Shown: positions 15,860-24,999, counted from the stretch's first letter. The stretch: 47,373 nt of DNA from Pontibacter qinzhouensis (GCF_008017455.1 NZ_VRTY01000043.1:1-47373), one strand, 5' to 3'. Made by a program: numbers and translations. Notes: generated from the letters alone by a model not told the origin.

Positions 15860-16933
15860 ATGAACTTGATCGCAGACATTCCGATACTCAATAAGAAAGA
15901 TATCCGTAAACTTTCGCTCGACGACCTGAAGGCCTGGCTGGTGGAGCAGGGCGAGAAGCCTTTCCGTGCCAAGCAGGTTTTTGAATGGATCTGGAAGCAT
16001 TCGGCCCAGTCGTTTACAGAAATGAACAACGTGAGCCTGGCACTGCGCGAAAAACTAGATCAGCATTTCGATATTAATGCGGTGCAGGTGGCTACAAAGC
16101 AGGTCAGCAACGATGGTACTATTAAATCGGCTTTTAAACTGCACGATGGCAACATTGTGGAGGGCGTACTGATCCCGCACGATGAGCGGAAAACGGCTTG
16201 TGTAAGTAGCCAGGTAGGCTGCTCGCTTACCTGCAAGTTCTGCGCCACCGGTTACATGGACCGCGTACGCAACCTCGACGCAGCCGAAATCTACGACCAG
16301 GTAGTGCGCATAAACGAGCAGAGCATGCAGCAGTATGGCGAGCCGCTCAGCAACATCGTGTACATGGGCATGGGCGAACCTATGCTGAACTACGCCAATG
16401 TAATGAAAAGCATAGAGCGCATTACGGCGCACGACGGCCTGGGCATGGCCGCACGCCGCATAACCGTAAGCACGGCCGGCATTGCCAAAATGATTAAGAA
16501 AATGGCCGACGATGGCGTAAAAGCCAACCTCGCTCTTTCGTTGCACGCCGCCAACGACGAGAAGCGAAACCAGATCATGCCCATTAACGAGACTAACTCC
16601 ATAGAGGCTTTGAGCGATGCGCTCCGGCACTACCACCAGGTAACAGGCCGCAAAGTAACCTATGAGTATATTGTATTCGAGAACTTTAACGATTCGCTGC
16701 AGGATGCCGAGGAGCTGTTGCGCTTCTCTAAAATAATTCCCTGCAAAATAAACCTGATCGAGTACAACCCGATTGCCAACGCAGACTTTGTAAACACCGA
16801 CGAAGACAGGTGGCAGAAGTTTATCTACTACCTCGCCGACCGAGGCGTGCAGGTAAACGTGCGCCGAAGCCGGGGCAAAGACATAGATGCCGCCTGTGGG
16901 CAGTTGGCCGTTAAAGAGAAAGCCATTGCATAA
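15860..16933 (+). CDS. rlmN: 23S rRNA/tRNA adenine-C2 methyltransferase RlmN
   Basis: A radical-SAM enzyme that methylates C2 of A2503 in 23S rRNA and A37 in some tRNAs. At 357 aa it has the normal length. The cluster motif is GCSLTCKFCATGYMDR (C121, C125, C128). The two mechanistic cysteines are C114 (TACVSSQ) and C346 in the C-terminal DAACGQLA. YMGMGEPMLNY and TVSTAGIAKMI are further signatures. Two overlapping TAATTTTG strings precede the ATG, but they are too close to it to be a normal promoter. A palindromic element starts 16 nt after the stop. Confidence 0.96.
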   Translation: MNLIADIPILNKKDIRKLSLDDLKAWLVEQGEKPFRAKQVFEWIWKHSAQSFTEMNNVSLALREKLDQHFDINAVQVATKQVSNDGTIKSAFKLHDGNIVEGVLIPHDERKTACVSSQVGCSLTCKFCATGYMDRVRNLDAAEIYDQVVRINEQSMQQYGEPLSNIVYMGMGEPMLNYANVMKSIERITAHDGLGMAARRITVSTAGIAKMIKKMADDGVKANLALSLHAANDEKRNQIMPINETNSIEALSDALRHYHQVTGRKVTYEYIVFENFNDSLQDAEELLRFSKIIPCKINLIEYNPIANADFVNTDEDRWQKFIYYLADRGVQVNVRRSRGKDIDAACGQLAVKEKAIA

Positions 16934-16949
16934 GGTTTAAGTGGAGAAG

Positions 16950-17004
16950 CCTTGGATTAAAATAGCTCAAAAAGCTTCTGAAGGCCTTTTTCATTTGAAT
17001 AATT
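16950..17004 (+). repeat. Dispersed palindromic element, copy E
   Basis: CCTTGGA head (variant), spacer with AAAAA, GCTTCTGAAGGC core, CTTTTT, then CATTTGAATAATTG. It lies 16 nt 3' of rlmN in the same orientation. Confidence 0.6.
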
Positions 17005-17021
17005 GCTCTCTAGCCGTATTA

Positions 17022-17066
17022 AATCAAGAAAGCCATCTTCTTTAGCAGGAGATGGCTTTCTTGATT
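17022..17066. terminator. Bidirectional terminator between rlmN and yihY-type gene
   Basis: A perfect 17-bp stem (17022-17038 with 17050-17066; inner part AAAGCCATCT/AGATGGCTTT) and an 11-nt loop. It serves convergent genes and ends 16 bp from the stop of the membrane protein. Confidence 0.8.
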
Positions 17067-17081
17067 ATAGGGTTATTCGGA

Positions 17082-18059
17082 TCATTCTTCGGTATGAAAC
17101 CTGCCTTCAGACCGGGGCCTGCCTGTTTCTTGTTTGTGCTTTTCGAACTTAGGGTGCTCCACAATTTCCTGTTCTTTGTAGAATACAGCATGCGCCTTTG
17201 GCACAATCTGTCGTCCGAAAACGGTGGCGTATTGTTGCGTTAGCTCAGCTCCTATGAGTACAATGGCAGAGGTGTAGTAAATCCACATCAGGATAACAAT
17301 AATAGAACCTGCTGCCCCATACGCGGAGCCAGGGTCGCTGGTGCCGATAAACCAGCTGATCAGGTATTTACCAATCACAAAGAGCATGGCCGTTATCAGT
17401 GCACCTACCCATACATCGCGCCAGCGTATTTTGGCATCTGGCAGGAACTTGAACATCAGGGCAAAAAGAATGGTGATAATGGAGATCGATATTACAATAT
17501 CTACCAGGCTTATAAATACAACGCTTATTTCAGGGAAGGCTCTGGTAATGTATTCGCTCAGGAAAGCAATAATGGTACTCACCAGCAGCGAAAGGAGCAT
17601 CAGAAAAGCAATACTCAGTACAATGCCAAACGAAAATAGCCGCACCTGAATCATTTTAAGAATGCCATTGGTGGGCTTAGGCTTCAGGTTCCAGACCGTG
17701 TTGAGCGACTGCTGCAAGGTGGCAAAAAATGTAGTGGAGGCAAAAATAAGTGTGCCGATACCAATCCAGAAAGCAATGCCGCCTGCCTCGCTTATAGCGG
17801 CGTTCTGCACAATTTCTTCGATAGACTGCGCTGCGTTGGGCCCTATTGCAGCAGAAATTTGCTCCGAGAGCTCTCCCGACACAGCCTTTTCTCCAAGGAA
17901 AAAGCCTGCTGCCTGAATAATGATGACCAGCAGCGGCGGGATAGAGAAAATAGCATTAAATGCTAATGCTGCCGCTAATAAAAGGGAGTTGTTGTCATTA
18001 AAGCCAGCAAGGGTGGCTTTAAGTAGCGGCCAGATTTTGCTTAGAGTAGCGTTTGCCAT
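17082..18059 (-). CDS. YihY/BrkB family inner-membrane protein
   Basis: 325 aa with about six membrane helices: LLLAAALAFNAIFSIPPLLV near residue 30, FWIGIGTLIFASTTFFATL near 97, a long hydrophobic block at about 150-215, and SAYGAAGSIIVILMWIYYTS near 250. The family pattern of aromatic/glycine motifs between helices (LQQSLNTVWNLKPKP) is present. YihY proteins were once called ribonuclease BN, which is incorrect; no function is established. The tail after helix six is polar and cytosolic. Confidence 0.88.
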   Translation of the reverse strand: MANATLSKIWPLLKATLAGFNDNNSLLLAAALAFNAIFSIPPLLVIIIQAAGFFLGEKAVSGELSEQISAAIGPNAAQSIEEIVQNAAISEAGGIAFWIGIGTLIFASTTFFATLQQSLNTVWNLKPKPTNGILKMIQVRLFSFGIVLSIAFLMLLSLLVSTIIAFLSEYITRAFPEISVVFISLVDIVISISIITILFALMFKFLPDAKIRWRDVWVGALITAMLFVIGKYLISWFIGTSDPGSAYGAAGSIIVILMWIYYTSAIVLIGAELTQQYATVFGRQIVPKAHAVFYKEQEIVEHPKFEKHKQETGRPRSEGRFHTEE

Positions 18060-18277
18060 AGGCGGTTAAAGTTCAATAAGATTACTAAATACTGTCTGTG
18101 ATACGGCTGCCAAACAGAATTAGTTAGTTTAAAGTACTTTGCCTGCAGGCAAGCATTACGAATTGGCCATGGGTTATAGCCTGTTATGCGGGCTTAGCAG
18201 CAGATTTTTCAGCTTCAGGTAACTGCTTTTGCGCCTGCTGCTGGTGGCAGCCAATTCGTAACGCTTCTGTGTGCAGC

Positions 18278-19762
18278 CTATAGTTTATCTATGGTGGCGG
18301 TAAGGGTACCTTTGGCGTTCACCACTGCTTTTATGCCGGTTGGTGTCAGGTAAATGTTGTCAGGAGTTATTTCGCGTATGTTGCCGCGCAGCAGCACCGA
18401 CTCGTGCACCCTGCCCGATTGGTCGAGGGTGGTTTGCAGCATTTTCTGCGCCTCTGTTAGCTGGCTCTGCACGGGTATGTTTACCTGCGCCTGAATAATG
18501 TCGACGAACTTGTTTTTAGCAAGCCAGCTGGCGGTGCTCAGGAGCTTGTCTTTGGTATCGAGGGTATAGTCTACGTCGCGCACTTTAATGGAGGCAGTTT
18601 GGGCATCGTAGTAGGGTGTGCCGCGCAGGTAAACTTTGCCAGCTATCTTTTTAGTAAACATGCCCGCCTTGGTTTTTCCGTTTACATCGAGCATCAGAAT
18701 AAGCTGATTACCACCTGGTGTAATGGTCGCATTGGTAACGGTTACCTGGTTTTTGTCGCCATCGAACTTATAAGTCTGCCCTGCTACCTGTGCCTGCAGC
18801 AGCTTGCTGGCATGCTCATACGGTATGTTGGCCGTAAGCCCGATCTGGATTTCGTCAGATAGGCGGTTGTCGATAATCAGCTTTGGCAGTTTCTTGTTCA
18901 GGGGCTGCTGCGGTTTGCCATCGGTGGTAACCGAAATAAACGAGGTAATGCCAATACGGGTGCTGAGGGTGCCGTTTTTCATGAGCAGCGGGGCTATGCG
19001 CACATCCTGCGGCACAATGCTGAGCCAGGCATTCAGGTCGTTATCTAGTTTCATGGGCTCCTGCACCATTAGCCAGGCATCCGACACGTATTTGCGCATG
19101 TCGAGGTACTGCTGCAGCTCCTTGTCGAGTTGCTTCGATATGCTGCTCATTTGAGTTCTGATGGCAGGCTCTACAAAGCGAGCCAGACCAATTTTGAGCG
19201 GACCCAGCTGGATGGTCGGTTTCGTATTGCCCCACTCAAAGTCGCCACTGGTAATGGTGTTTATTTTGTAGTCTTCCGTCAGGCCAATGCGGCTCTCTGT
19301 TTTAATAACCATGTCGAAGGCAGTGTCTTCGGTTTTGTCTATGGCCGGGCACAGTTTGCAAGGGTCCCACTTCCAGCGGCCTTTGGCATAAATGTGCAGC
19401 GGAATACTAAAGTAGACTTTGTCTTTCTCGGCCCTGATGCTCAGCTTACCGTTTTTAGATACTGTTACGGCTACATTGTCGTCGTCGAGTTTATCGTCTT
19501 TGTATAATATGCCGGCAATTTCTTTGTTCAGTTTTTCTTCTATGGTGGCAATAGAAACCGACACCGGAATGGTGATAGACGATAAACTAGGCTGGTACAC
19601 CGACGCAGCCGATGCGCCGGTTGCAGGAGCCTCGGTGTTAAGTTTAGAAGTACTGGAACAGCCGGGCAAAACCATGCTGCTGGTAATCGCCAGAAAAAGG
19701 AAAGCGATTAGCTGAAGTGTTAATTTTCTCACGTGTATGCTGATTTTAAAAAAGCGGTGCAA
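18278..19762 (-). CDS. DUF4403 family lipoprotein
   Basis: 494 aa. The N-terminus has basic residues, a hydrophobic stretch and LPGCSSTS, with the lipobox Cys at residue 35, so it is probably a lipoprotein on the periplasmic side. The body is rich in beta strands (GKLSIRAEKDKVYFSIPLHI; DFEWGNTKPTIQLGPLKIG) and contains two central Cys in WDPCKLCPA. This arrangement matches DUF4403, a family resembling tandem lipid-binding (SMP/BPI-like) beta domains, but no function is known. The 218-bp gap downstream has an inverted pair, TTACGAATTGGC (18156) and GCCAATTCGTAA (18250). Confidence 0.8.
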   Translation of the reverse strand: MHRFFKISIHVRKLTLQLIAFLFLAITSSMVLPGCSSTSKLNTEAPATGASAASVYQPSLSSITIPVSVSIATIEEKLNKEIAGILYKDDKLDDDNVAVTVSKNGKLSIRAEKDKVYFSIPLHIYAKGRWKWDPCKLCPAIDKTEDTAFDMVIKTESRIGLTEDYKINTITSGDFEWGNTKPTIQLGPLKIGLARFVEPAIRTQMSSISKQLDKELQQYLDMRKYVSDAWLMVQEPMKLDNDLNAWLSIVPQDVRIAPLLMKNGTLSTRIGITSFISVTTDGKPQQPLNKKLPKLIIDNRLSDEIQIGLTANIPYEHASKLLQAQVAGQTYKFDGDKNQVTVTNATITPGGNQLILMLDVNGKTKAGMFTKKIAGKVYLRGTPYYDAQTASIKVRDVDYTLDTKDKLLSTASWLAKNKFVDIIQAQVNIPVQSQLTEAQKMLQTTLDQSGRVHESVLLRGNIREITPDNIYLTPTGIKAVVNAKGTLTATIDKL

Positions 19763-19996
19763 GTTATGCTTTTTAGTTTAGCTGCTCTATACAAAGTGCC
19801 AAATGAATTTTTGTGTTAGCAGTTGGACTTCAGAAGCTTATCGTCTTTGGTTTTAGTGCCCTGTGCCGGTGCATATGGCACAGCGAGCGCTATGCTAAAA
19901 CAATGTTTTACCCATAGTAATTCCTTTTAAGCCCAGTATGTAGAAATGAATAAGAACTGGTATATTGCGCATTTTTAGGACAAAACCCTTTGAATT

Positions 19997-21223
19997 TTGA
20001 ACTTGAATAGCTTCGAAGAGAAACTGCAGGTATGGCTGGAGCACCCCAAAACGTTTAAATTACTTTTGGCTATAGTAAGTGCCTTATCTGTCCTGTTTCT
20101 GGTGCAGACTTACAGAAAAGCTTATCGTGCTATTGGCTACGACCTCACCAGCTACCTGCTATCGAGTGAGGCACTGCTTGCGGGGGCAAATCCTTACCAG
20201 ACCGATACGGTGTTTCCGTACATCTACCCGCTGTTTCTTTGTGTGGCCATGGTGCCTTTGGCGCTTGTTCCGTATTGGCTTGCCGTGTTTGTGTGGTTTG
20301 GCATGTGCCTGGGTGCCCTGTTTTATTCGGCTACGCTGCTGCTGCGGCTTTATAACCCGGAGTTACCTGCTAAAAAAAGGGGAGTGCTTTTTGGAGTATC
20401 GTTCCTGTTTATGTACGCCATCTTTAGTAGTAACTTCCTGAACGGGCAAATAAACCCGATTATCCTGCTGCTGGCTGTATTATTCATCTACTATTACCTG
20501 AAATCTGATAAAGGAAAAGCCACCTGGTTTCTTTCGGCTGCCATTATAATAAAGCTAACGCCGGCCATTTTTCTGATGTACCTGTTCCTGAAGCGTGATT
20601 TTAAATATCTTTTGCTGGTGCTGGGCCAATGCCTGGTACTAGGGCTGCTGGTGCCATGGCTGTTTGCAGGTAATAAAGTATGGGAGTGGTATGGGTATTA
20701 CCTCGATATTTTCCTGAAGCCGAAGCTGGCCGGGCAGAGCGAAGACATCGGGCCGGTACCTTTTGCAGTGGTGCACTTCGTAAATTATGTGTTGCCACAA
20801 CTGCCAAAGCTGGTTGCCTTTGCCGTATCTGCTTTGCTGGTGCTGCTGCCGATCCTGTACGTGCAGCTGGTAAACCACGAGGCCCTAAAAAAGGACAAGG
20901 TCAAGAACCTGCTGCTGTTCTGCCTGTATATGCTGGCTATGCTCCTGATAAGCCCCATGAGCGAAAAGCACCACCTGGTTCACGTGTACCCTGCTATTAT
21001 GGTTATGATAGGAACTATGGCCCTTGCCTCCGGTAGCGCAGCCAATCTGAAGCTAAACCTGTGGCTGCTAGGCGCTGTTGTATTACTTCTGTTATTTGGC
21101 CAGATGCTGCCGTTTGGCTATCTGGTGGCTGTTTTACTTTGTTATGTTTTTGTGTTTCGGCAGCTTGTGTTGCTTCGGGCCGGTAAAATAGCTATGCTTG
21201 GAACCGGTTATGAAGGCTGGTGA
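19997..21223 (+). CDS. Glycosyltransferase family 87 (DUF2029) membrane protein
   Basis: 408 aa, starting at TTG 19997. It has about ten hydrophobic helices. The first periplasmic loop carries GYDLTSYLLSSEALLAGANPY with the acidic residue position used by GT-C transferases, and FLNGQINPIILLLAVL is the family's G-Q-x-N motif. Known members transfer mannose from polyprenol-phosphate-mannose in actinobacteria; the donor and acceptor here are unknown. It is alone, divergent from the DUF4403 gene. Confidence 0.82.
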   Translation: MNLNSFEEKLQVWLEHPKTFKLLLAIVSALSVLFLVQTYRKAYRAIGYDLTSYLLSSEALLAGANPYQTDTVFPYIYPLFLCVAMVPLALVPYWLAVFVWFGMCLGALFYSATLLLRLYNPELPAKKRGVLFGVSFLFMYAIFSSNFLNGQINPIILLLAVLFIYYYLKSDKGKATWFLSAAIIIKLTPAIFLMYLFLKRDFKYLLLVLGQCLVLGLLVPWLFAGNKVWEWYGYYLDIFLKPKLAGQSEDIGPVPFAVVHFVNYVLPQLPKLVAFAVSALLVLLPILYVQLVNHEALKKDKVKNLLLFCLYMLAMLLISPMSEKHHLVHVYPAIMVMIGTMALASGSAANLKLNLWLLGAVVLLLLFGQMLPFGYLVAVLLCYVFVFRQLVLLRAGKIAMLGTGYEGW

Positions 21224-21264
21224 TGTCTGGAAGCCACAGAAGCAGACGCGTTCTTGCCTTAGCG

Positions 21265-21588
21265 TTAGTCAGAAAGGAGTTTAGCCAGCATTTCCTTTAT
21301 ACCTTGTTCAGTAGAAACAATGCCGCAGTCTAACAGGGTCCCTTTCCGGTAGGTGGCAAAAAAGGGAGTACCTGTCATTTTTACTTCTTTGCTCGAAATC
21401 GGGTTCTCGCGGGCACTCATTCGTACAAATGTTACCTGCTGGTAAACTGGTTCGGTCGCTATTTTCCGGAACGATGGAGATAAAATTTTACAGATAGGGC
21501 AGTCTTCGTCTGTAAACTTTACGATTACTTTCTCTTTCTCAAAAATAAGTTTTCGTAATTCGTCGTCGTTAGATTCTGTTATGGGCAT
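21265..21588 (-). CDS. Thioredoxin-like protein with CPIC active site
   Basis: 107 aa with the thioredoxin fold: KVIVKFTDEDCPICKILSPSF carries the two cysteines as C-P-I-C instead of C-G-P-C, and TGTPFFATYRKG has the cis-proline loop. It has no signal peptide, so it acts in the cytosol. The altered active-site dipeptide suggests a redox potential or partner different from housekeeping thioredoxin (inference). It is a single gene, convergent with the GT87 gene and ending about 40 bp from it. Confidence 0.85.
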   Translation of the reverse strand: MPITESNDDELRKLIFEKEKVIVKFTDEDCPICKILSPSFRKIATEPVYQQVTFVRMSARENPISSKEVKMTGTPFFATYRKGTLLDCGIVSTEQGIKEMLAKLLSD

Positions 21589-21720
21589 TGTGTTCGGTGC
21601 GTAGTTATGACCCTATTAGACGCAGAAACGCAGCTGCAGGTTAAGTAGTTGCTCTGTATTTGTGTGCCTGGGTACTGTCAGATGAAACCTGCCATAAGTT
21701 AAGGCTCCATGGAAGGCATA

Positions 21721-21755
21721 AAAAAAGAGTAGTGCTTTACAAGCTACTACTCTTT
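21721..21755 (-). terminator. Terminator of the beta-barrel protein gene
   Basis: AAAGAGTAGT (21724-21733) pairs with ACTACTCTTT (21746-21755). On the minus strand the stem is followed by a T-run from 21726 downwards. It lies 28 bp after the stop of the outer-membrane protein. Confidence 0.75.
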
Positions 21756-21782
21756 GTAAAATCTGGTTAAGCAAATAATAAT

Positions 21783-22436
21783 TTAAAACGCATAGCCAAT
21801 TCGGATACCACCTGTCGAGAATACATTAAAGGAAGTACTGTGGTAGCCATCTATGGTCTGGTCTGATGGACCACTTGATTTATATTCAACCTTAACATCG
21901 CGGTCTTTGCGGTAGCCAAAGCCTGCGCCAAATTCAAATCCGGTAAAAAAGTTCTGCGCTATATAAAAGTCCATGCCAGCTACCACGTTTAAGCCCAGGC
22001 CAAAGGCACCGCGCTCAGATGGTGATCCTGATCTGGAGTTAGCGCCACGTACCACCACATTGTCGTCTTCGTAGCGGGCACCGGAGAAGCTGATTGGCAG
22101 TTCTGCACCCACGTAAGGAGATAGTCTGTTGGTACCGGCAAAGTGCTTTTCAACGCCAGGAGCAATCGAAACCGATGTGTTGCTTCGGTTAGCATCATCA
22201 TCTATTTTCTCGGCGTTATGAGACACACCTACTCCCAGGCGGTAGGCCATTTCGTCAGTTGCAAAACGACGCAGCTTAATCTGCCCTCTTTGCAGAAAAG
22301 TGCCATTGTTTAAGTTTATGCCCACTTCTGCTGTGGTGCTACCTGCTGTTGCTTTCAGGTTGCTGCCACCGTCTTGTGCCTGAGCACCAAAAGTTACTGC
22401 CAATAGAAGTGCCGCTAAAGAAACTTTGATTTTCAT
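21783..22436 (-). CDS. Outer membrane beta-barrel protein
   Basis: 217 aa with a signal peptide, MKIKVSLAALLLAVTFGAQA, cut before QDGG. The mature part has alternating strands typical of small porin-like barrels (NNGTFLQRGQIKLRRF, RLGVGVSHNAEK, VAGMDFYIAQNFFTGFEFG) and ends in GGIRIGYAF, with the C-terminal aromatic expected for BAM recognition. No specific substrate can be inferred. It has its own terminator. Confidence 0.85.
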   Translation of the reverse strand: MKIKVSLAALLLAVTFGAQAQDGGSNLKATAGSTTAEVGINLNNGTFLQRGQIKLRRFATDEMAYRLGVGVSHNAEKIDDDANRSNTSVSIAPGVEKHFAGTNRLSPYVGAELPISFSGARYEDDNVVVRGANSRSGSPSERGAFGLGLNVVAGMDFYIAQNFFTGFEFGAGFGYRKDRDVKVEYKSSGPSDQTIDGYHSTSFNVFSTGGIRIGYAF

Positions 22437-22749
22437 AATTTTTTGTAGGTTGAAGTTATATTTATCGGCGCGAATATATATAAATCTAAACTTTTAGTCT
22501 GGCTACTATTGTAGCTACATGGTTATTTGTGGTACTTAGTTAGGCATCAACAGCTGGCAAAAACATGCTGTTTGGCGTTATTACAGTGTTTTCTAAACTT
22601 TTTTGCTGTCCAGATTTCTTGTCTGAAAAGAACAAAATTTTGTGTCTGGCAACTGGTTCTTAGAAGGATTTAGGTGCATAAGCGTTTAAATTCTGCTAAT
22701 GAAAATGCCCTTCCAAAGCATTTTTGCGGTAAAAAGGTCAAGGGTTATG
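22437..22749. other. Intergenic region upstream of the beta-barrel gene
   Basis: A 313-bp gap without genes. Its right part is copy F of the palindromic element (22689-22745). The left part should contain the promoter for the beta-barrel gene, but no full TAnnTTTG match was identified. Confidence 0.5.
22689..22745 (-). repeat. Dispersed palindromic element, copy F
   Basis: On the minus strand ACCCTTGACC opens the element only four bases after the DUF3891 stop codon. The core is GCTTTGGAAGGGC, and the tail is ATTTTCATTAGCAGAATT. Confidence 0.6.
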
Positions 22750-23484
22750 TTACCTGTTGTTGCTACACAGCCACCAGTTCCGGGTGAGCGGCTGGGTTTG
22801 GTGCAGGACCTCCGCCAGTTGCGCATCGTTCTGGAACTGAAGCTGCTTTACCAGCCTGTACTCCACGTGCACGCACAGCTTTTTTTCTGCGAACGGCCAG
22901 GGTTGCACCTGCACATCGCCATCGGCCAGTTGCCAGGCAGTGTAAGTTTTGCCGTCAGGACCTTGGGCTATTTCTATGGCGCGTGCTCCGGCAGGCAGTT
23001 CGTTTTTGCAGAGCAGCAGCGATAAGCTGTCGCACCAGTTTAAAATGGCGTAGGCCTGTTGGGCCTCTTTTAGTTTGATGTTGAGGCTCTTTCTGCAGTT
23101 TTTTTGCAGCTCCAGTTGCTCATCCAGAAAGGTATCGGTGGCGTTAGAAGTACCACGCAAAGGCTCATACAACAACGACAGGTGCATTGAGGTGAGCAGC
23201 GTAACCCAACGGCTCTGGAACCGGACCGCATGTGCCAGCGCCTGTGCCTGCTCCAGGCTAACGGGTAGTTGCGTGAAATCGGCTGGGGCACCGGCCTCTG
23301 TCAGGCCATCGTGGCCGCGCCAGGTTTTCTGCCTGTTGTCGTGGTTGCCGATGGCGAGCAGGGTTTCTACCCAATGGCTACACTGCAGCTCCGGCTTCAG
23401 GTGGTAGGCCAGCTGCGCCGCCAGCACCCCATGGGCCTGTTGGTAAATGATTTCCCAGCCTTGTGGAACGGTGTTTACAATCAT
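22750..23484 (-). CDS. DUF3891 family protein
   Basis: 244 aa from the ATG at 23484 (MIVNTVPQGWEIIYQQAHG). The open frame extends 25 codons further, but the MIVN start is the family norm. Recognisable blocks are HGVLAAQLAYHL, LLAIGNHDN with W-R-G-H-D following, and DFTQLPVSLEQAQALA. The histidine/aspartate-rich N-terminal half recalls metal-dependent HD-type proteins, but this is only an impression. There is no established function and no signal peptide. It is alone in its transcription unit. Confidence 0.75.
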   Translation of the reverse strand: MIVNTVPQGWEIIYQQAHGVLAAQLAYHLKPELQCSHWVETLLAIGNHDNRQKTWRGHDGLTEAGAPADFTQLPVSLEQAQALAHAVRFQSRWVTLLTSMHLSLLYEPLRGTSNATDTFLDEQLELQKNCRKSLNIKLKEAQQAYAILNWCDSLSLLLCKNELPAGARAIEIAQGPDGKTYTAWQLADGDVQVQPWPFAEKKLCVHVEYRLVKQLQFQNDAQLAEVLHQTQPLTRNWWLCSNNR

Positions 23485-23647
23485 ACAAGAACCTGCTTTG
23501 GTAACTGTAGGATGAAGACGTGAAATGATGGTCTTTAGATGCCACAATTGCTTCCCCAAATAAAAAATAAAGACTATACTGGCCTAAGGCATCCGGAAAA
23601 GTAGTTTATAGTATAGCCAGCTTCTGAGTTTTAAAATCGGCTGTGCA

Positions 23648-23704
23648 CCCTTGGCGCAAAACTGTTAAAAAGCCTTTGGGAGGGTATTTTCATTAGAAAA
23701 ATTC
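23648..23704 (+). repeat. Dispersed palindromic element, copy G
   Basis: CCCTTGG head, AAAAAGCCTTTGGGAGGG core (degenerate), TATTTTCATTAGAAAAATT tail. Here the element is plus-oriented between two minus-strand genes, so it is not 3' of a gene in its own direction. Confidence 0.5.
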
Positions 23705-23718
23705 CGCAGTCGAGCCTT

Positions 23719-24690
23719 CTAAGCCTCAAATGGCAACTGTTGCTGCAGGTTCTCCAGCATGTCGGCGGTCATGGCATCGAGGTCATAGGCGGGTTGCCAG
23801 CCCCAATCCTGACGGGCCACCTGGTCTGAAATGGTTTGTGGCCAGGAGTCTGCGATCTGCTGGCGGTAATCTGGGTTGTAAGCTATCTCGAAAGAAGGAA
23901 GTATTTTTTGAATAGAAGCTGCAATTTCAGAGGGTGAAAAGCTCATGCCGCTCACGTTGTAAGACTCCCGGATGCTGATATTCCGGGCGGGGGCCTGCAT
24001 CAGGTCTATGGTGGCTTTTATGGCATCGGGCATGTACATCATGGGCAGGTACGTGTCTTGGTGCAGGTAGCACTCAAATGGTTTGCCAGCTGCTGCTTTA
24101 CGGTAAATATCTACTGCATAATCGGTGGTGCCGCCACCCGGCAACGATTTATACCCGATTAGCCCGGGGTAACGCAGGCTGCGTATATCTAGCCCGTGCT
24201 TTTTAAAGTAATAGGCGCACCATTGTTCGCCGGCTTGCTTACTGATGCCATACACAGTGCTGGGGTTCATAACAGTGTGTTGCGGCGTTTGCTGCCGGGG
24301 TGTATCTGGCCCGAACACAGCTATGGAACTTGGCCAGAATACCTGGCTTACGCCGCATGCCAGTGCCAGGTCCAGTACATGAAACAGGCCATCCATGTTC
24401 AGGCGCCAGGCAAATTTCGGGTCTTTTTCGCCGGTGGCCGAAAGCACTGCGGCCAGGTGGTAAATCTGGGTAAAGTTATAGCGGGCGGCAAGGGCGGTCA
24501 TTCCTTTCGGGTCCAGGACATCAATCTTCTCGAAGGGACCAGAAGCGAGCAGGTCGGCCTGCTTCGGCTCAAAAATATCGGCTGCTACTACCTGGTCTGC
24601 ACCATAGAGCGTGCGCAGGGTTAATGTAAGTTCCGAACCCAGCTGCCCGCAGGCTCCAATCACCAAAATCATTTCTCTTCTGTATGCCAT
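23719..24690 (-). CDS. L-threonine 3-dehydrogenase, SDR (GalE-like) type
   Basis: 323 aa from the ATG at 24690 (MAYRREMILVIGACGQLG). It has the Rossmann motif GACGQLG (residues 12-18), the strand-4 block PSSIAVFGP, and the catalytic Y147-x-x-x-K151 in VYGISKQAGE. This is the extended-SDR threonine dehydrogenase that oxidises L-Thr to 2-amino-3-ketobutyrate with NAD+, known from cold-adapted Bacteroidota. RYPGLIGYKSLPGGGTTDYA is typical of it. The product is the substrate of Kbl, encoded 1.8 kb away on the other strand, which supports the call over a plain sugar epimerase. Confidence 0.85.
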   Translation of the reverse strand: MAYRREMILVIGACGQLGSELTLTLRTLYGADQVVAADIFEPKQADLLASGPFEKIDVLDPKGMTALAARYNFTQIYHLAAVLSATGEKDPKFAWRLNMDGLFHVLDLALACGVSQVFWPSSIAVFGPDTPRQQTPQHTVMNPSTVYGISKQAGEQWCAYYFKKHGLDIRSLRYPGLIGYKSLPGGGTTDYAVDIYRKAAAGKPFECYLHQDTYLPMMYMPDAIKATIDLMQAPARNISIRESYNVSGMSFSPSEIAASIQKILPSFEIAYNPDYRQQIADSWPQTISDQVARQDWGWQPAYDLDAMTADMLENLQQQLPFEA

Positions 24691-24806
24691 CTTCTGAGTT
24701 GCGGTAGTACGCCGTATCGTCACAATACTCAAAGTTGAATCTTTAAGTTGTAAAAACAAAGCGCGCAAAAGCAGCAGCACTCAAGGTGGTGAAAGCGAGG
24801 CAGAAA

Positions 24807-24872
24807 AAGAAAACACCTGCTGGGAGCAGGTGTTTTCTTAAAACTAAACTTATCCTATTATTTACTTATCTA
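24807..24872 (-). ncRNA. Candidate small RNA or tdh leader with terminator
   Basis: A minus-strand -7 box (TACCTTTG, 24886-24879), with TTTC 19 bp upstream of it, predicts a start near 24872. The transcript would meet a 15-bp perfect hairpin (24807-24821 with 24825-24839, three-base loop; inner part ACACCTGCT/AGCAGGTGT) followed by TTTTTC. That gives an RNA of about 65 nt with no room for a peptide. It is either a free small RNA or an attenuator ahead of the threonine dehydrogenase gene, whose ATG is 117 bp further on. Confidence 0.4.
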
Positions 24873-24991
24873 ACGGCTCAAAGGTAGGAGAACAAACCTA
24901 CACCTGAAACTGCCGGCATCAGAATTAACCATAATTTAACTTCCGTTAAAATAGCACCAGTCATTAGCCTGCAGGGCAAAGTCATTTTTAA

Positions 24992-24999
24992 TATATTTG
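24992..24999 (+). promoter_or_regulatory. Putative -7 box of the Pro/Ala-rich protein gene
   Basis: TATATTTG, a full match to TAnnTTTG, about 110 nt before the ATG at 25110. No clear -33 TTTG is seen. Confidence 0.45.
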
